64,000 nucleotides of DNA from JAJZRJ01 sp040757055 (GCA_040757055.1 JBFLXY010000002.1:207343-271342); one strand, 5' to 3'. Positions 51,281-60,808 are shown, counted from the stretch's first letter. The notes: generated by a model from the letters alone, not told the origin. Program-made: numbers and translations.

Positions 51281-52591
51281 GTTGATGCCGAGGAAGTTTT
51301 TGAACGGCACCAGCCCTTCGAATTCGCGCAGGCAGAACTGCCAGAGAATATAGAAGCCGGCCAGCGCGCCATTGAGCAGGAAAAAGGCGGAGAGCACCTG
51401 CACCGGAAAGGTCGGGATGGCGAAGGCCAGCCGTTCCAGCAGACCGAAGCCGGTTTGCCGGCCCAGTGTGGGCAGGAAGTCCCCCACCCCTCCCGCGAAG
51501 TACCCCATGCGATACACCAGTTCCCCGGAAAAGGCCATGGGAATGAGGATCGGCACCAGCGGCGAAAAGCGGCCGAAGGTGGGGTCTTCGGTGATGCCGA
51601 AGAGCCGTGAACCGTAACGGATGATGCCGAGGATGAAGACAAAGCCTGCCACCAGCAGCAGACTGAAGAGCAGGGCGTCGTTCAGCCCCGAAAGCCGCTG
51701 GATTTCGCCATAGGCCGGCTGCAAACGCAAAAACCGGGCCAGCTGGGAGCCGATCAGAAAGGGAACAATGTAGGAGCAGGTGATGTAGCGGCCCTTGTTG
51801 CGGATCAGCTCCGAGTAAGGGTTGCGCAACAGCAGCTGGGGCGAGTCGCGGTCGCAGAACGGCAGGCAGTGGCCGCAGACCAGGCAGTGCAGATTGTTCT
51901 GCACGTTGTAGGCTCCGAGGTAAACCGGGCAGCCGCGCTTGCCGGCAAGCCCCTTCTTGCAGGCAAAGGATTCGCAGCCGCGGCAGCGTTCGTGATCCGG
52001 CCGGAATTCGGTGATGGCCAGGGTGGCGGCCGCGCCGCTGATGCGACCCAGTGGGCAGAGATGGCGACACCATGCCTGTCCGGGGTAGAGGACCGCAAGC
52101 AGGGCCGCGCCCAGCACGATGGAAAGAACGAAGAGGGAGGTGCCCACCGGCGAGCGGTCGAGCCCCGCCACCACCTCGATCCAGATGATGAGGGCCAGCA
52201 GGAAGACGGAGGCGTACACCCCGTATTTCTGCAGGAGGCGGGGAACCTGCAGGTTGAAGGTCAACCCCTTGCGCTGGAGGAAGACCCCCAGCCCCGGAAA
52301 CGGGCAGATGCCGCACCACATGCGGCCGACGAAGAACCAGCTCAGCACGATGGTGGGCCAGATCACGCCCCAGCTCAAGAATACCGCGACGTTGCGTTGC
52401 GGGTCGGCGGGGCCGAAAAGGCCGGAGATCACCACCACGATGAAGAGGGCATCGCCGGCAGTGCGCATGTAGGCGTAGTGGTGCCTGGCCGCCAGGAAGC
52501 GGCGGATGCTCGGAAAGAGGCGGAAGAGATCGAGCCGGTCCTCCTCCTCGGCGGAGATGAGGCTCCGCAGCGCCTTGGTCCACCATATCAT
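51233..52591 (-). CDS. 4Fe-4S polytopic membrane protein (NapH/NosR-like)
   Basis: A 452-aa inner-membrane protein with about eight to ten hydrophobic segments. Cysteine motifs are MWCGICPFPG, AWCRHLCPLG, CRGCESFACKKG and HCLVCGHCLPFCD, the last two forming ferredoxin-like clusters. This is the pattern of NapH/NosR/CcoG-type proteins that pass electrons across or along the membrane. The partner is unknown. The start at 52591 is chosen because the frame further upstream would overlap the protease gene and has only a TTG start. Confidence 0.82.
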   Translation of the reverse strand: MIWWTKALRSLISAEEEDRLDLFRLFPSIRRFLAARHHYAYMRTAGDALFIVVVISGLFGPADPQRNVAVFLSWGVIWPTIVLSWFFVGRMWCGICPFPGLGVFLQRKGLTFNLQVPRLLQKYGVYASVFLLALIIWIEVVAGLDRSPVGTSLFVLSIVLGAALLAVLYPGQAWCRHLCPLGRISGAAATLAITEFRPDHERCRGCESFACKKGLAGKRGCPVYLGAYNVQNNLHCLVCGHCLPFCDRDSPQLLLRNPYSELIRNKGRYITCSYIVPFLIGSQLARFLRLQPAYGEIQRLSGLNDALLFSLLLVAGFVFILGIIRYGSRLFGITEDPTFGRFSPLVPILIPMAFSGELVYRMGYFAGGVGDFLPTLGRQTGFGLLERLAFAIPTFPVQVLSAFFLLNGALAGFYILWQFCLREFEGLVPFKNFLGINLLISALLVCYLVVIF

Positions 52592-52619
52592 CGGCCGCCG
52601 TCCCCCTGCCAGGCCACGA

Positions 52620-53753
52620 TCAACCCACCTCCTCAAGCACCACCCGCAGCGGCATCTCCCGGCCGTCGCGAACCACGGTCAGCGTTACCTCCTCGCCCAC
52701 CCGGTACTGTTCCAGTTCGTTGCGCAGACCGTCGAAGGTGGCGACCTGTCGGCCGTTGACCGCCACGATGATGTCGCCCAGCACCACTTCACCCATGCTG
52801 CGGCTGGTGCCGCGCAGGCCGCTCCTGGCCGCGGAACTGCCCGGTTCGACATTGATGACCAGAATGCCTTCGACCCCGAGGCGCCGGGCCAGGGCGTCGT
52901 GGGCCACCGAGATGCCGAGCCCCGGCTGGATCAGCCGGCCATGGCGGATGATTTCCGGCACTACCCGGTTGACCACGTCCACCGGCACGGCGAAGCCGAT
53001 GCCGGCGCTGCCGCCGGACGGGCTGTAGATGGCGGTGTTCACCCCGATGAGCCGGCCGGCGCTGTCCAGAAGCGGCCCGCCGGAGTTGCCGGGGTTGATG
53101 GCGGCATCGGTCTGGATCACCCCCTGGATGGTGCGGCCGGTCACCGCCTGAATCTCGCGGCCCAGGGCGGAGACGATGCCCGAGGTCATGGTCTGGTCGA
53201 GGCCGAAGGGGTTGCCGATGGCAAAGACCTTCTGTCCCACCAGCAGATCGCGCGACTCGCCCACCGGCAGCGTGCGGAGCTTTTCCGCAGGCGCGGCGAT
53301 CCGCAGCACGGCAAGATCCTTGTCCGGCGCCACCCCGACGATCACCCCTTTCCACACCGACTGGTCCGCCAGGGTCACCTCCACCCGGTTGGCCTCCTCG
53401 ATGACGTGGTAGTTGGTGACGATGCGGCCCTCACGGTCCCAGATGAAGCCGGAGCCGGTGCCTTTGGGAATCTCGTAGATGTTCAGGTTGAAAAGGTTGC
53501 GGCGCAGCTCGATGGTGGTGATGTAGACCACGGCCGGCGAAGAGTTGCGGAATATCTCCACCGCGGTCTTTTCTTCGCTGGCGAGATCCCCCCGCGCCAC
53601 CACTGCCTGCGGTCCGGCATCGGGACCGGTTGCCGGCTTCTGGCCAGGCCGGAAGAGAAACCACCAGCCCGCGAGAATCAGCAGCACCACAACCAGCGAA
53701 GAAACTCGCCGTTTCGGCAATGGCGTCTGGTGATCTTTCGGAGGCGCTTCCAT
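52620..53753 (-). CDS. Membrane-anchored HtrA/DegS-like serine protease with one PDZ domain
   Basis: A 377-aa periplasmic protease anchored by an N-terminal helix (about 17-34). The catalytic triad is H116 (VTNYHVIEE), D146 (DKDLAVL) and S224 (NPGNSGGPLLD). One PDZ domain (about 270-370) follows, as in DegS; DegP and DegQ have two. It should sense and cut misfolded envelope proteins or an anti-sigma factor. It is three bases after mgtE and 28 before the 4Fe-4S gene. Confidence 0.92.
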   Translation of the reverse strand: MEAPPKDHQTPLPKRRVSSLVVVLLILAGWWFLFRPGQKPATGPDAGPQAVVARGDLASEEKTAVEIFRNSSPAVVYITTIELRRNLFNLNIYEIPKGTGSGFIWDREGRIVTNYHVIEEANRVEVTLADQSVWKGVIVGVAPDKDLAVLRIAAPAEKLRTLPVGESRDLLVGQKVFAIGNPFGLDQTMTSGIVSALGREIQAVTGRTIQGVIQTDAAINPGNSGGPLLDSAGRLIGVNTAIYSPSGGSAGIGFAVPVDVVNRVVPEIIRHGRLIQPGLGISVAHDALARRLGVEGILVINVEPGSSAARSGLRGTSRSMGEVVLGDIIVAVNGRQVATFDGLRNELEQYRVGEEVTLTVVRDGREMPLRVVLEEVG

Positions 53754-53756
53754 GGG

Positions 53757-55142
53757 CTAAAAGCTCAGGAAGAATTTGGCAATGAGGAAATAGGCCGAGA
53801 CTCCGAGGATGTCGATGGCGGTGGTGACGAAAGGGCCGGTGGCCACCGCGGTGTCGATGTTGAGACGCCGCAGGATAAGCGGCACGCCGGTGCCCACCGT
53901 GGCGGCCAGGGTCATGGAGAAGAGGATGGAAGAGCCCACCACCAGACCCAGTTCCGGCGGCTGGGTATGGCCAAGATGGGCCAGCGTTCCCAGCACCAGG
54001 CCGTAAAGGGCGCCGAGCAGCAGCCCCACCCGCATCTCCTTGAGGACGACGCGGGAAAGCTCGTTCATGTTGATGCGCCCAGTGGCGATGCCGCGTACCA
54101 CGATGGTGCTGGACTGGGTGGCGATGTTGCCGCCCATGCCCGCCACCACCGGAATGAAGGAGGCCAGGGCCAGCACCTGCTGGAGCTCGTTTTGAAAGAA
54201 AGAGATGATGAAGGCCGCGGTGATGCCGCCGATCAGGGTGGCGAAGAGCCAGGGGGCGCGGGTTCGGGCGTTGGCAACGGTGGACTTGAGCAGAATCTCC
54301 TGGTCCTTGCCGGCACCGGCCATCTGCAGGAACTCCTCGGTGGCCTCCTCGCGGATGACGTCGATGACGTCGTCCACGGTGACGATGCCCACCAGCTTGT
54401 AGGAGGAGTCGACAACGGGCACGGCCAGGATGTTGTACTGGGAGACGATATGGGCCACTTCGCTCTGCTTGGTGTCGGCGCTCACCGCGATCACCTTGCT
54501 GTTCATGATGTTCTTGAGCTGGCGGTACGGCGGATGGAGCAGGAGTTCGCGCAGGGAGAGCACGCCGGAGAGCATCTGCTCGTCGCCGTGGGTGATGTAG
54601 AGGTAAAAGGACATCTCCTTTTCCTCGCTGCGTTCCTGAATCTTCTTGACCGCGTCGCCGACGCTCATCTCCTCGTCGAGGGCCATGTACTCCGGCGACA
54701 TCAGGCCGCCGGCCGTGTCCGGCTCGTACTGGAGAAGCTGGTCGACCTCCTCGCGGTCGGTCTTCTGCATGAGCTTGCGGATCTCGTTGGCCAGCTCCTC
54801 GGGGAGTGCCTCGAGCAGGTCGGCGGCATCGTCGAGATCCATCTCGTTGATGATGGAGACGAGATACTGGGGGGTGAGATCGCTGACCAGTTCGAGCATC
54901 AGCGACTGGTCGAGTTCGCTTAAGAAATCGCCGACCAGATCGGTCTGGGCGATGATGTTGAAGACGCTGCGGCGTTCGGCAGGGGTGAGATGGCGAAAAA
55001 CCCAGGCGGTATCCGCCGGGTGGGTCTTTTTGAGGAGCTTCAGGAGATGGTCCACCGCGTTGCGCCGGTTGAGGCGCCGCACGGTATCCAGGATCACCAT
55101 CCCTTCGTTGCCGATGAGTTCCCGCTTCGCTCCCCGCTTCAT
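53757..55142 (-). CDS. mgtE: Magnesium transporter MgtE
   Basis: A 461-aa Mg2+ channel. The N-terminal domain (about 20-135, repeated L-rich helices such as DAADLLEALPEELANEI) and CBS pair (about 140-260, TAGGLMSPEYMALDEEMSV and VVDSSYKLVGIVTVDDVIDVI) sense Mg2+, and the C-terminal five-helix domain carries PVVAGMGGNIATQSSTIVVRG, the pore-forming motif. The start follows GGGG. First gene of a minus-strand group with the DegS-like protease and the 4Fe-4S gene. Confidence 0.94.
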   Translation of the reverse strand: MKRGAKRELIGNEGMVILDTVRRLNRRNAVDHLLKLLKKTHPADTAWVFRHLTPAERRSVFNIIAQTDLVGDFLSELDQSLMLELVSDLTPQYLVSIINEMDLDDAADLLEALPEELANEIRKLMQKTDREEVDQLLQYEPDTAGGLMSPEYMALDEEMSVGDAVKKIQERSEEKEMSFYLYITHGDEQMLSGVLSLRELLLHPPYRQLKNIMNSKVIAVSADTKQSEVAHIVSQYNILAVPVVDSSYKLVGIVTVDDVIDVIREEATEEFLQMAGAGKDQEILLKSTVANARTRAPWLFATLIGGITAAFIISFFQNELQQVLALASFIPVVAGMGGNIATQSSTIVVRGIATGRINMNELSRVVLKEMRVGLLLGALYGLVLGTLAHLGHTQPPELGLVVGSSILFSMTLAATVGTGVPLILRRLNIDTAVATGPFVTTAIDILGVSAYFLIAKFFLSF

Positions 55143-55271
55143 ACCCCGACACCATGCCGCCTGATGTTCCGCGCCAATGCAGCTGCCCCAAAGTTCACTT
55201 CTTATAGCCCGATGCGCCAGAGATCGTCAACCACTAACCCATGCATGGCTCCGGGTCGGCAAGGTCCGCTG

Positions 55272-55553
55272 CTACTTGAGCCAGCGACTCAGCACCTCGA
55301 CGATCTTGCCGGCCTGGTCGGGGCTGGAGATGTTGAATTTGGACTGCGGCATGTACTCGCCCTTCACCTTGCGGTAGCGGCGGATGGAATACTGTTCCGG
55401 ACCGTAGGCCTCCTTTTTCGCGTCCCACTGCTGGTAGCGGAAGAGGATGGTGGTCCAGGCGCCCTTGGAGAGAATTTCCTTGTCGAGTTCCCTGACGAGC
55501 TGGACGCCGTCCTCCTCATAATTGATGGTGATCTCTTCTACAGTTGCTGCCAT
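55272..55553 (-). CDS. Small conserved protein, possibly PC4-like
   Basis: A 93-aa protein of mixed charge with a beta-rich core: WTTILFRYQQWDAKKEAYGPEQYSIRRY then KVKGEYMPQSKFNISSPDQAGKIVEVLSRWL. The order of strands and a C-terminal helix resemble PC4/YdbC-type single-stranded-DNA-binding proteins, but this is a visual comparison. GAGGGAG supports the start. It stands alone upstream of mgtE, 129 bases apart. Confidence 0.55.
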   Translation of the reverse strand: MAATVEEITINYEEDGVQLVRELDKEILSKGAWTTILFRYQQWDAKKEAYGPEQYSIRRYRKVKGEYMPQSKFNISSPDQAGKIVEVLSRWLK

Positions 55554-55604
55554 TGCGGCTCCCTCATGCTGTGTTGAGTTGGTACCCTGCCCCCCGCCTC
55601 CGCC

Positions 55605-56624
55605 TCAGTCGCGGAACTGGTCGCGGACGATCTCGAATGCAGGATGAATTTTCAGAAAGGCCCCGACCACCAGCGGGCAGAAATGGCTCCCCGCTGCCGT
55701 CCCGATCCGCGCCACGGCCTCCGCATGGGAAAGCCCGCTCTTGTATGGCCGGTCGCTGGTGATCACGTCATAGGCATCCGCCACGGCGAAAACCCTTGCC
55801 GCCAGCGGAATCTCTTCGCCGCGCAATCCCATGGGATAGCCCGAACCGTCATAGCGTTCATGATGGTGCAGCACGATGTCGCGCGCCATCTTGAGGTAGC
55901 CCCGGTTGAGTTTGTGGCTGCCGATGATGCGGTCGATGGTCTCCGCGCCGATCAGGGTGTGCGATTTGACCACCGCGTATTCCTCGTCGGTGAGGGGCCC
56001 CTCCTTCAGCAGCACGGCGTCGCTGATGGCGGTCTTGCCAATGTCGTGCAGGGGGCCCACCCGGTACATCTGGTGAGGAAAATCCCCTCCGGGGTGCACC
56101 TCCCTGGCAAGGAGGGTGGCGTATTCCCTGGTTCGCTCCAGATGGCGGCCGGTGCCGGAATCGCGCATGGCCGCGAGCTTGGCCAGGGCAAAGACGGTAT
56201 TGTCGTGGATCTCGAAAAAGGCCTGGGCGACAATGGCGATGGTCCTGTGGTGCAGCCGGTCGATGGCGCTCAGGCAGCCGCAGACGTCCTTTCCTTCCCT
56301 GGCGCCGGCAAGGATGTCCATGTAGCTGTCTTCAAAAAGGTGAAATGCCTCGATGAAGTGCTCATAGGAGATGTCGTTGTAGCTGATCTGGCGGGCGATT
56401 TCCCGGTTGCCCTGATAGTAGGCCTCCAGATCGCCGTGGCCCAGGTGGGTGATGAAGTCGTTCAGGAGCTTTTCAAAGCCGAACTTGAAGTATTCCAGTT
56501 CGACGTTGTCCCGAAAGAGCCCTTCCCGGTGCATGATGGTGATCCAGTTCTGCAGGATGGCATCTTTGTGCTCCTGGAAAAGCCGCGCAATCCGCCGGAT
56601 GGTTTCCTGTTCCTGGGGGGTCAT
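55605..56624 (-). CDS. HD-GYP domain protein (probable cyclic-di-GMP phosphodiesterase)
   Basis: A 339-aa cytoplasmic protein. The N-terminal about 150 residues are a helical sensor-like domain (LFQEHKDAILQNWITIMHREGLF, a globin/RsbR-like pattern). The HD-GYP domain has PLHDIGKTAISD with H193-D194, HHHERYDGSGYPMGL with GYP at 262-264, and VADAYDVITSDRPYK. It should degrade c-di-GMP, matching the cyclase and PilZ genes of the window. AGGAG precedes the ATG at 56624. Confidence 0.9.
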   Translation of the reverse strand: MTPQEQETIRRIARLFQEHKDAILQNWITIMHREGLFRDNVELEYFKFGFEKLLNDFITHLGHGDLEAYYQGNREIARQISYNDISYEHFIEAFHLFEDSYMDILAGAREGKDVCGCLSAIDRLHHRTIAIVAQAFFEIHDNTVFALAKLAAMRDSGTGRHLERTREYATLLAREVHPGGDFPHQMYRVGPLHDIGKTAISDAVLLKEGPLTDEEYAVVKSHTLIGAETIDRIIGSHKLNRGYLKMARDIVLHHHERYDGSGYPMGLRGEEIPLAARVFAVADAYDVITSDRPYKSGLSHAEAVARIGTAAGSHFCPLVVGAFLKIHPAFEIVRDQFRD

Positions 56625-56672
56625 TGCCGCGCTCCTGGTTTTTGCCGGGCGAGAGGCCTGACGCAACGAGAA

Positions 56673-56701
56673 AAGGGGTTAGGTTCTTCACCTAACCCCT
56701 T
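56673..56701 (-). terminator. Terminator after the initiator tRNA
   Basis: A 12-bp perfect stem (56673-56684 with 56690-56701), 5-nt loop, then TTCTC on the minus strand, 8 bases beyond the tRNA CCA end. The plus strand also has TTTTTCT after the stem. Confidence 0.7.
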
Positions 56702-56709
56702 GGTTTTTC

Positions 56710-56786
<77 letters not shown>

Positions 56787-56831
56787 TCACGAGTGGCCTA
56801 CTTTACCCTTTTCCCGGGAAAAGTCAAGGCG

Positions 56832-57281
56832 TCAGCCGGAGATTTCTCGTTTTTCCGTCAGCTGCCGCAGCCGCGCCACCAGCGCCGCGGGGAGTTTCGC
56901 CAGTTTGCCGGCCCGGTCCACTGCCGCGTGGGTGGTGGAGCCCAGCACGAGGGTCTTGCCGTCTTCCCGGCTGATCCGGTAGGTGAAGCGGCAGGAGGCG
57001 GGCCGGAGTTCGGTGAGCGAGGTCTCGATCACCAGCAGGTCGTCGTAGCGGGCCGGGGCCTTGTAGCGCGCGTGGCACTCCACCACCGGCAGGATGAAGC
57101 CCTGCTCCTCCAGGTCGCGGTAGGAGGCGACCAGTTCGCGCATGTACTCGGTGCGGCCCGCCTCGAAGTAGCGGAGATAGTTGGCGTAGTAAACTACCCC
57201 GCCGGAGTCGGTGTCGCCGTAACGCACCCGGCAGGAAGAGCGGTGGACCGGCTCGCGCAGCTCGAAGTCGATTCCGGCCAT
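56832..57281 (-). CDS. YbgC-like acyl-CoA thioesterase (hotdog fold)
   Basis: A 149-aa protein with the 4HBT/YbgC catalytic motif RVRYGDTDSGGVVYYANYLRYFE (catalytic Asp in YGDTD). It hydrolyses acyl-CoA or acyl-carrier thioesters. In many Gram-negative bacteria ybgC opens the tol-pal operon; here it lies 2.8 kb away on the other strand, three bases after apgM, so the usual link is broken. It may be translated together with hom and apgM. Confidence 0.88.
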   Translation of the reverse strand: MAGIDFELREPVHRSSCRVRYGDTDSGGVVYYANYLRYFEAGRTEYMRELVASYRDLEEQGFILPVVECHARYKAPARYDDLLVIETSLTELRPASCRFTYRISREDGKTLVLGSTTHAAVDRAGKLAKLPAALVARLRQLTEKREISG

Positions 57282-57284
57282 GGG

Positions 57285-58493
57285 CTAGCGCTCCAGCAGC
57301 AGGTTGAGGAAGTCGCGGCCGGTGGCCAGCAGCGGCGCCGTGGCGGCGTTCTTTTCGCAATAGGAAGCGCCGCTGGCCGCGAGCCGCGAGTCGTACACAA
57401 AAAGCGGCACCGGCGACCGGGAGTGGGTGCGGATACTGAGCGGCGTATAGTGGTCCATGGTCACCGCCAGCCGGAAAGCAACTCCGCGCTCCTTAAGGCC
57501 GTCAACGATGGGCTGCACAATCTTCTGGTCGAAATCCCCGATGGCCTGGAGTTTCAGGTGCAGCTCCCCCTGGTGGGATGCCTCGTCCGGCGCCTCGACA
57601 TGGACAAAGACCAGAGCGTGGCGTTTGAGCGCCTCGATGGCGGCCGCAGCCTTGCCGGCGTAATTGGTGTCGAGATAGCCCGTGGCGCCGGGTACCCGGA
57701 TGATCTCCATGCCGGCACAGACCCCGATGCCGCGGAGCAGGTCCACCGCCGAGATGAGGGCGCCGGTGACACCGTACTGTTCCTTGAGCGTCCGCATGGA
57801 CGGGGATTTCCCCTCGCCCCAGAGCCAGACAGCATTGGCCGGGTTCTTGCCGCCGGCCCGGCGTTTCTGGTTGACCGGGTGGTCGGCCAGCAGTTCGCTG
57901 GCCTTCTCCATCAGGGCCATCAGCGCCGGATAGGGCTGGTAACGCTGCCAGTATTCCGTGACCAGCTGGCCGGTGTGGTCGTGGGGCGGCACCGTCTGCA
58001 AGCCATCGCAATGACCGCTGAAGACCAGGAGATGGCGGTAGCTCACGCCCGGATGGAGGTGGCAGAGGTCATTGCCCAGCTCCTGCTGGAGAAAGGCGAT
58101 CAGTTCGCCGGCCTCTTCGCTGGTGATGTGGCCGGCGCTGTAATCGACCATCCGCACCGCCTCACCCTGGCGTTCCAGGGTAACGAGGTTGCAGCGGAAG
58201 GCCGTAGCCCCATGGGGCAGCGCGACCCCCATGCTGGCCGCCTCGAGCGGCGCCCGGCCGGAATAGCACTCCTCCGGCAGATAGCCAAGCAGGGAAAGGT
58301 TGGCCACGTCGCTGCCCGGCGGATAGCCCTCCGGCACCGTCCGCAACCGGAAGAGCTGCCCCTGGCTGGCAAGACTGTCCATGGCCGGGGTTTTCGCGGC
58401 TTCGAGCGGGGTCTTGCCGTCGAGCGCCGCGATGGGCTCGTCGCCCATGCCGTCGCCCACCAGGATCACATATTTCAAGCCATCAACCTTCAT
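57285..58493 (-). CDS. apgM: 2,3-bisphosphoglycerate-independent phosphoglycerate mutase, ApgM type
   Basis: Interconverts 3- and 2-phosphoglycerate in glycolysis or gluconeogenesis. The 402-aa protein is the archaeal-type ApgM of the alkaline-phosphatase superfamily: VILVGDGMGDEPIAALDGKTPLEAAKTPAMD near the start, GSDVANLSLLGY with the nucleophile Ser, and HVEAPDEASHQGE and AVTMDHYTP near the end as metal ligands. It overlaps the end of hom by 11 bases. Confidence 0.9.
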   Translation of the reverse strand: MKVDGLKYVILVGDGMGDEPIAALDGKTPLEAAKTPAMDSLASQGQLFRLRTVPEGYPPGSDVANLSLLGYLPEECYSGRAPLEAASMGVALPHGATAFRCNLVTLERQGEAVRMVDYSAGHITSEEAGELIAFLQQELGNDLCHLHPGVSYRHLLVFSGHCDGLQTVPPHDHTGQLVTEYWQRYQPYPALMALMEKASELLADHPVNQKRRAGGKNPANAVWLWGEGKSPSMRTLKEQYGVTGALISAVDLLRGIGVCAGMEIIRVPGATGYLDTNYAGKAAAAIEALKRHALVFVHVEAPDEASHQGELHLKLQAIGDFDQKIVQPIVDGLKERGVAFRLAVTMDHYTPLSIRTHSRSPVPLFVYDSRLAASGASYCEKNAATAPLLATGRDFLNLLLER

Positions 58494-59790
58494 CGTCCAT
58501 GATCCGGATCTTCACGGTCCTGGCGGCGCAGACATCCAGGGCGTCGATCTCGGCCAGTGCCCTGCGCACCGCCGACTCCTCGGCCGCATAGGTGCGGATG
58601 ACAATGGGCACCGTGCCCTTTTTTTCCCGGCTCTTCTGGATCACCGACTCGATGCTGATGCCGTGGTTGCCTAGGATGCCGGAAATCTTCGACAGCACCC
58701 CGGGCTTGTCCTGGGCGGTGATGCGGAAATAATAGGGACCGCGGATTCGCTCCATGGGGGTGATCGCCACCTCCTGGAATTTTTCCGGCAGCCAGGAGAG
58801 GGCGGGCACCCGGTTCACCGCGGTGTTGACGATGTTCCTGGCGATATCGACGATGTCCGCCACCACCGCGCTGCCGGTGGGCATCTTGCCGGCACCAAGG
58901 CCGTAGAGCAGCACGTCGCCCACCATATCGCCGACGAACTGGATGCCGTTGAAGGCGCCGCCGATGTTGGCCAGCATGTGCTTCTCCGGCACCATGGTGG
59001 CATGGACCCGTGCCTCGACGCTGTCGCCGTGGTTCTTGCTGATGGCGAGCAGCTTGATGCGGTAGCCGAACTCCCGGGCAAACTCGATGTCGATGGGGTC
59101 GATCTGCGAGATGCCCTCGATGGAGACGTCGCTCAGCTTGACATGGGAGCCGTAGGCCATGGTCATCAGGATCACCAGCTTGTGGGCGGTGTCGATGCCC
59201 TCCACGTCATAGGTGGGGTCGGCCTCGGCAAAGCCCTTGGCCTGGGCGTCTTTCAGCACGTCGGCAAAGGCCATGCCGTGATCGGTCATGTTGTTGAGGA
59301 TGTAGTTGGCCGTGCCGTTCATGATGCCGAGGATGGCGTCGATGCGGTTGGCCACCAGCCCCTCCTTGAGGGCCTTGATCACCGGGATGCCGCCGCCGAC
59401 GCTGGCCTCGAAGCCGACCTCGACGTTCTTCCGCGCCGCCGCTTCGAAAATCTCCCGGCCGTGCTGGGAAACGAGGGCCTTGTTGGCGGTGACCACGTGC
59501 TTGCCGTGCTCGATGGCCTTGAGGATAAAGGTCCTGGCCGGCTCGATGCCGCCGATCAGCTCCACCACGATATCGATATCATCGGCGGTCAGCACCCGGT
59601 CGGCGTCCCTGGTCAATTCCACCCCGGCAAGGTGGGCCGGCAGGGATTCGGCGCGGATGTCCGCCACCCGCACCAGCCTGGTGTTGGCACCGGTCTTGGC
59701 GCGCAACCGCTCCGCCTGGAGATGGAGCACCTCGGCGGTGCCGCTGCCCACCGTGCCGAATCCGATCAGTCCAACCCGAATTTCCCTCAT
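58483..59790 (-). CDS. hom: Homoserine dehydrogenase
   Basis: Hom reduces aspartate semialdehyde to homoserine for threonine and methionine synthesis. The 435-aa protein has VGLIGFGTVGSGTAEVL (NAD site), the signature GIMNGTANYILNNM and AYGSHVKLSDV, and a C-terminal ACT domain (about 350-435; DKPGVLSKISGILGNHGISIESV) for feedback control. AAGGA precedes the ATG. First gene of hom-apgM-thioesterase on the minus strand. Confidence 0.95.
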   Translation of the reverse strand: MREIRVGLIGFGTVGSGTAEVLHLQAERLRAKTGANTRLVRVADIRAESLPAHLAGVELTRDADRVLTADDIDIVVELIGGIEPARTFILKAIEHGKHVVTANKALVSQHGREIFEAAARKNVEVGFEASVGGGIPVIKALKEGLVANRIDAILGIMNGTANYILNNMTDHGMAFADVLKDAQAKGFAEADPTYDVEGIDTAHKLVILMTMAYGSHVKLSDVSIEGISQIDPIDIEFAREFGYRIKLLAISKNHGDSVEARVHATMVPEKHMLANIGGAFNGIQFVGDMVGDVLLYGLGAGKMPTGSAVVADIVDIARNIVNTAVNRVPALSWLPEKFQEVAITPMERIRGPYYFRITAQDKPGVLSKISGILGNHGISIESVIQKSREKKGTVPIVIRTYAAEESAVRRALAEIDALDVCAARTVKIRIMDDEG

Positions 59791-59941
59791 ACGCTGTCCT
59801 TACACCTCGGGGTTTTTATTCAAGAAATGGTACACACCATTACCCTCTTTACCCCGGAATGTCAAAGCATAATGAGGCTGCAAAGGCGCTCCGGCGCCGG
59901 TGCGGCCCTTTCCGTCAGAGGCCGGTGACGCGCAGTGCGCC

Positions 59942-59970
59942 TTGACTTTATGGGCAAAAGTATTTACAAC
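59942..59970 (+). promoter_or_regulatory. Sigma-70-like promoter of the tol operon
   Basis: TTGACT (59942-59947), exact 17-base spacer, TACAAC (59965-59970). The predicted RNA start near 59977 leaves a leader of about 120 bases before tolQ. The whole 305-base divergent gap (59791-60095) also carries the hom promoter region, in which I see no clear second pair. Confidence 0.55.
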
Positions 59971-60095
59971 TAGGACACTTTGTCATCCGGATACCGGAGG
60001 CAGCCGGCAAGCGCACAAGGCCCGGCTCCGCTCCTTTTGCGTTCCGTATCACGCCGAACCACAGTTCACCTTTACCTGCTTGGGAAAAAACATCC

Positions 60096-60794
60096 GTGGA
60101 ACACCTCAACGTCTTCGCCCTTTTCTGGAATGCCGACCTGGTGGTCAAATGCGTCATGCTCCTCCTGCTCGGCTTTTCGGTTTATAGCTGGTACGTCGTT
60201 TTTCAGAAGTTCAGTCTCTACCGCAAGGCCCGCCAGGAATCGGAGGAGTTCGTCGCCACCTTCTGGGAGTGCCGCGACCTTGCCGATGCCCACAAGGCGG
60301 CGAAAAAGACCACCGTCTGCCCCGAGGCGGCGGTCTTCCTCACCGGCTACCATGAGCTGCAGAAACTCAGCAAAAGCCAGAATTCGAGCGGCGCCGAGAC
60401 CCTGGAGCGGCGGCTGGCCGGCATGGAACCGCTCAAACGGGCGGTGCAGAAGACCGAGACTCTGGAGATTTCCCGGCTTGGCCTTTCCCTGCCCTTCCTG
60501 GCCACCACCGGCAGCACCGCCCCCTTCATCGGTCTTTTCGGTACGGTGTGGGGCATCATGACCTCGTTCCGGGAGATCGGTCTCCGGGGCTCCGCCTCCT
60601 TGGCGGTGGTGGCGCCGGGCGTCTCCGAGGCATTGATCGTCACCGCCGCGGGCCTGGTGGTCGCCATCCCGGCGGTGGTCTTCTACAACTACTATTCGCA
60701 CCTGCTCGACGGCATCGAAGGCCGTATGCGCAGCTTTTCCACCGACTTCCTCAACCTGATCGAACGCGATTTCATCGCCCGACACAACAGCTGA
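60096..60794 (+). CDS. tolQ: TolQ/ExbB-type proton-channel protein
   Basis: A 232-aa inner-membrane protein of the TolQ-TolR-TolA motor. It has one N-terminal helix (about 7-29) and two helices near the end: LPFLATTGSTAPFIGLFGTVWGIM and GVSEALIVTAAGLVVAIPAVVFYN, the ExbB/TolQ proton-path motifs. GTG start at 60096, with a weak GGGA upstream. It is followed by tolR, tolA and tolB with 0 to 30 bases between genes. Confidence 0.93.
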   Translation: MEHLNVFALFWNADLVVKCVMLLLLGFSVYSWYVVFQKFSLYRKARQESEEFVATFWECRDLADAHKAAKKTTVCPEAAVFLTGYHELQKLSKSQNSSGAETLERRLAGMEPLKRAVQKTETLEISRLGLSLPFLATTGSTAPFIGLFGTVWGIMTSFREIGLRGSASLAVVAPGVSEALIVTAAGLVVAIPAVVFYNYYSHLLDGIEGRMRSFSTDFLNLIERDFIARHNS

Positions 60795-60808
60795 CAGGGA
60801 CAACCGCC

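Noticed and set aside
52506..54923. An 805-codon plus-strand frame opposite the DegS-like protease and mgtE.
   Set aside because: Low-complexity His/Gly/Asp translation against two well-supported genes.
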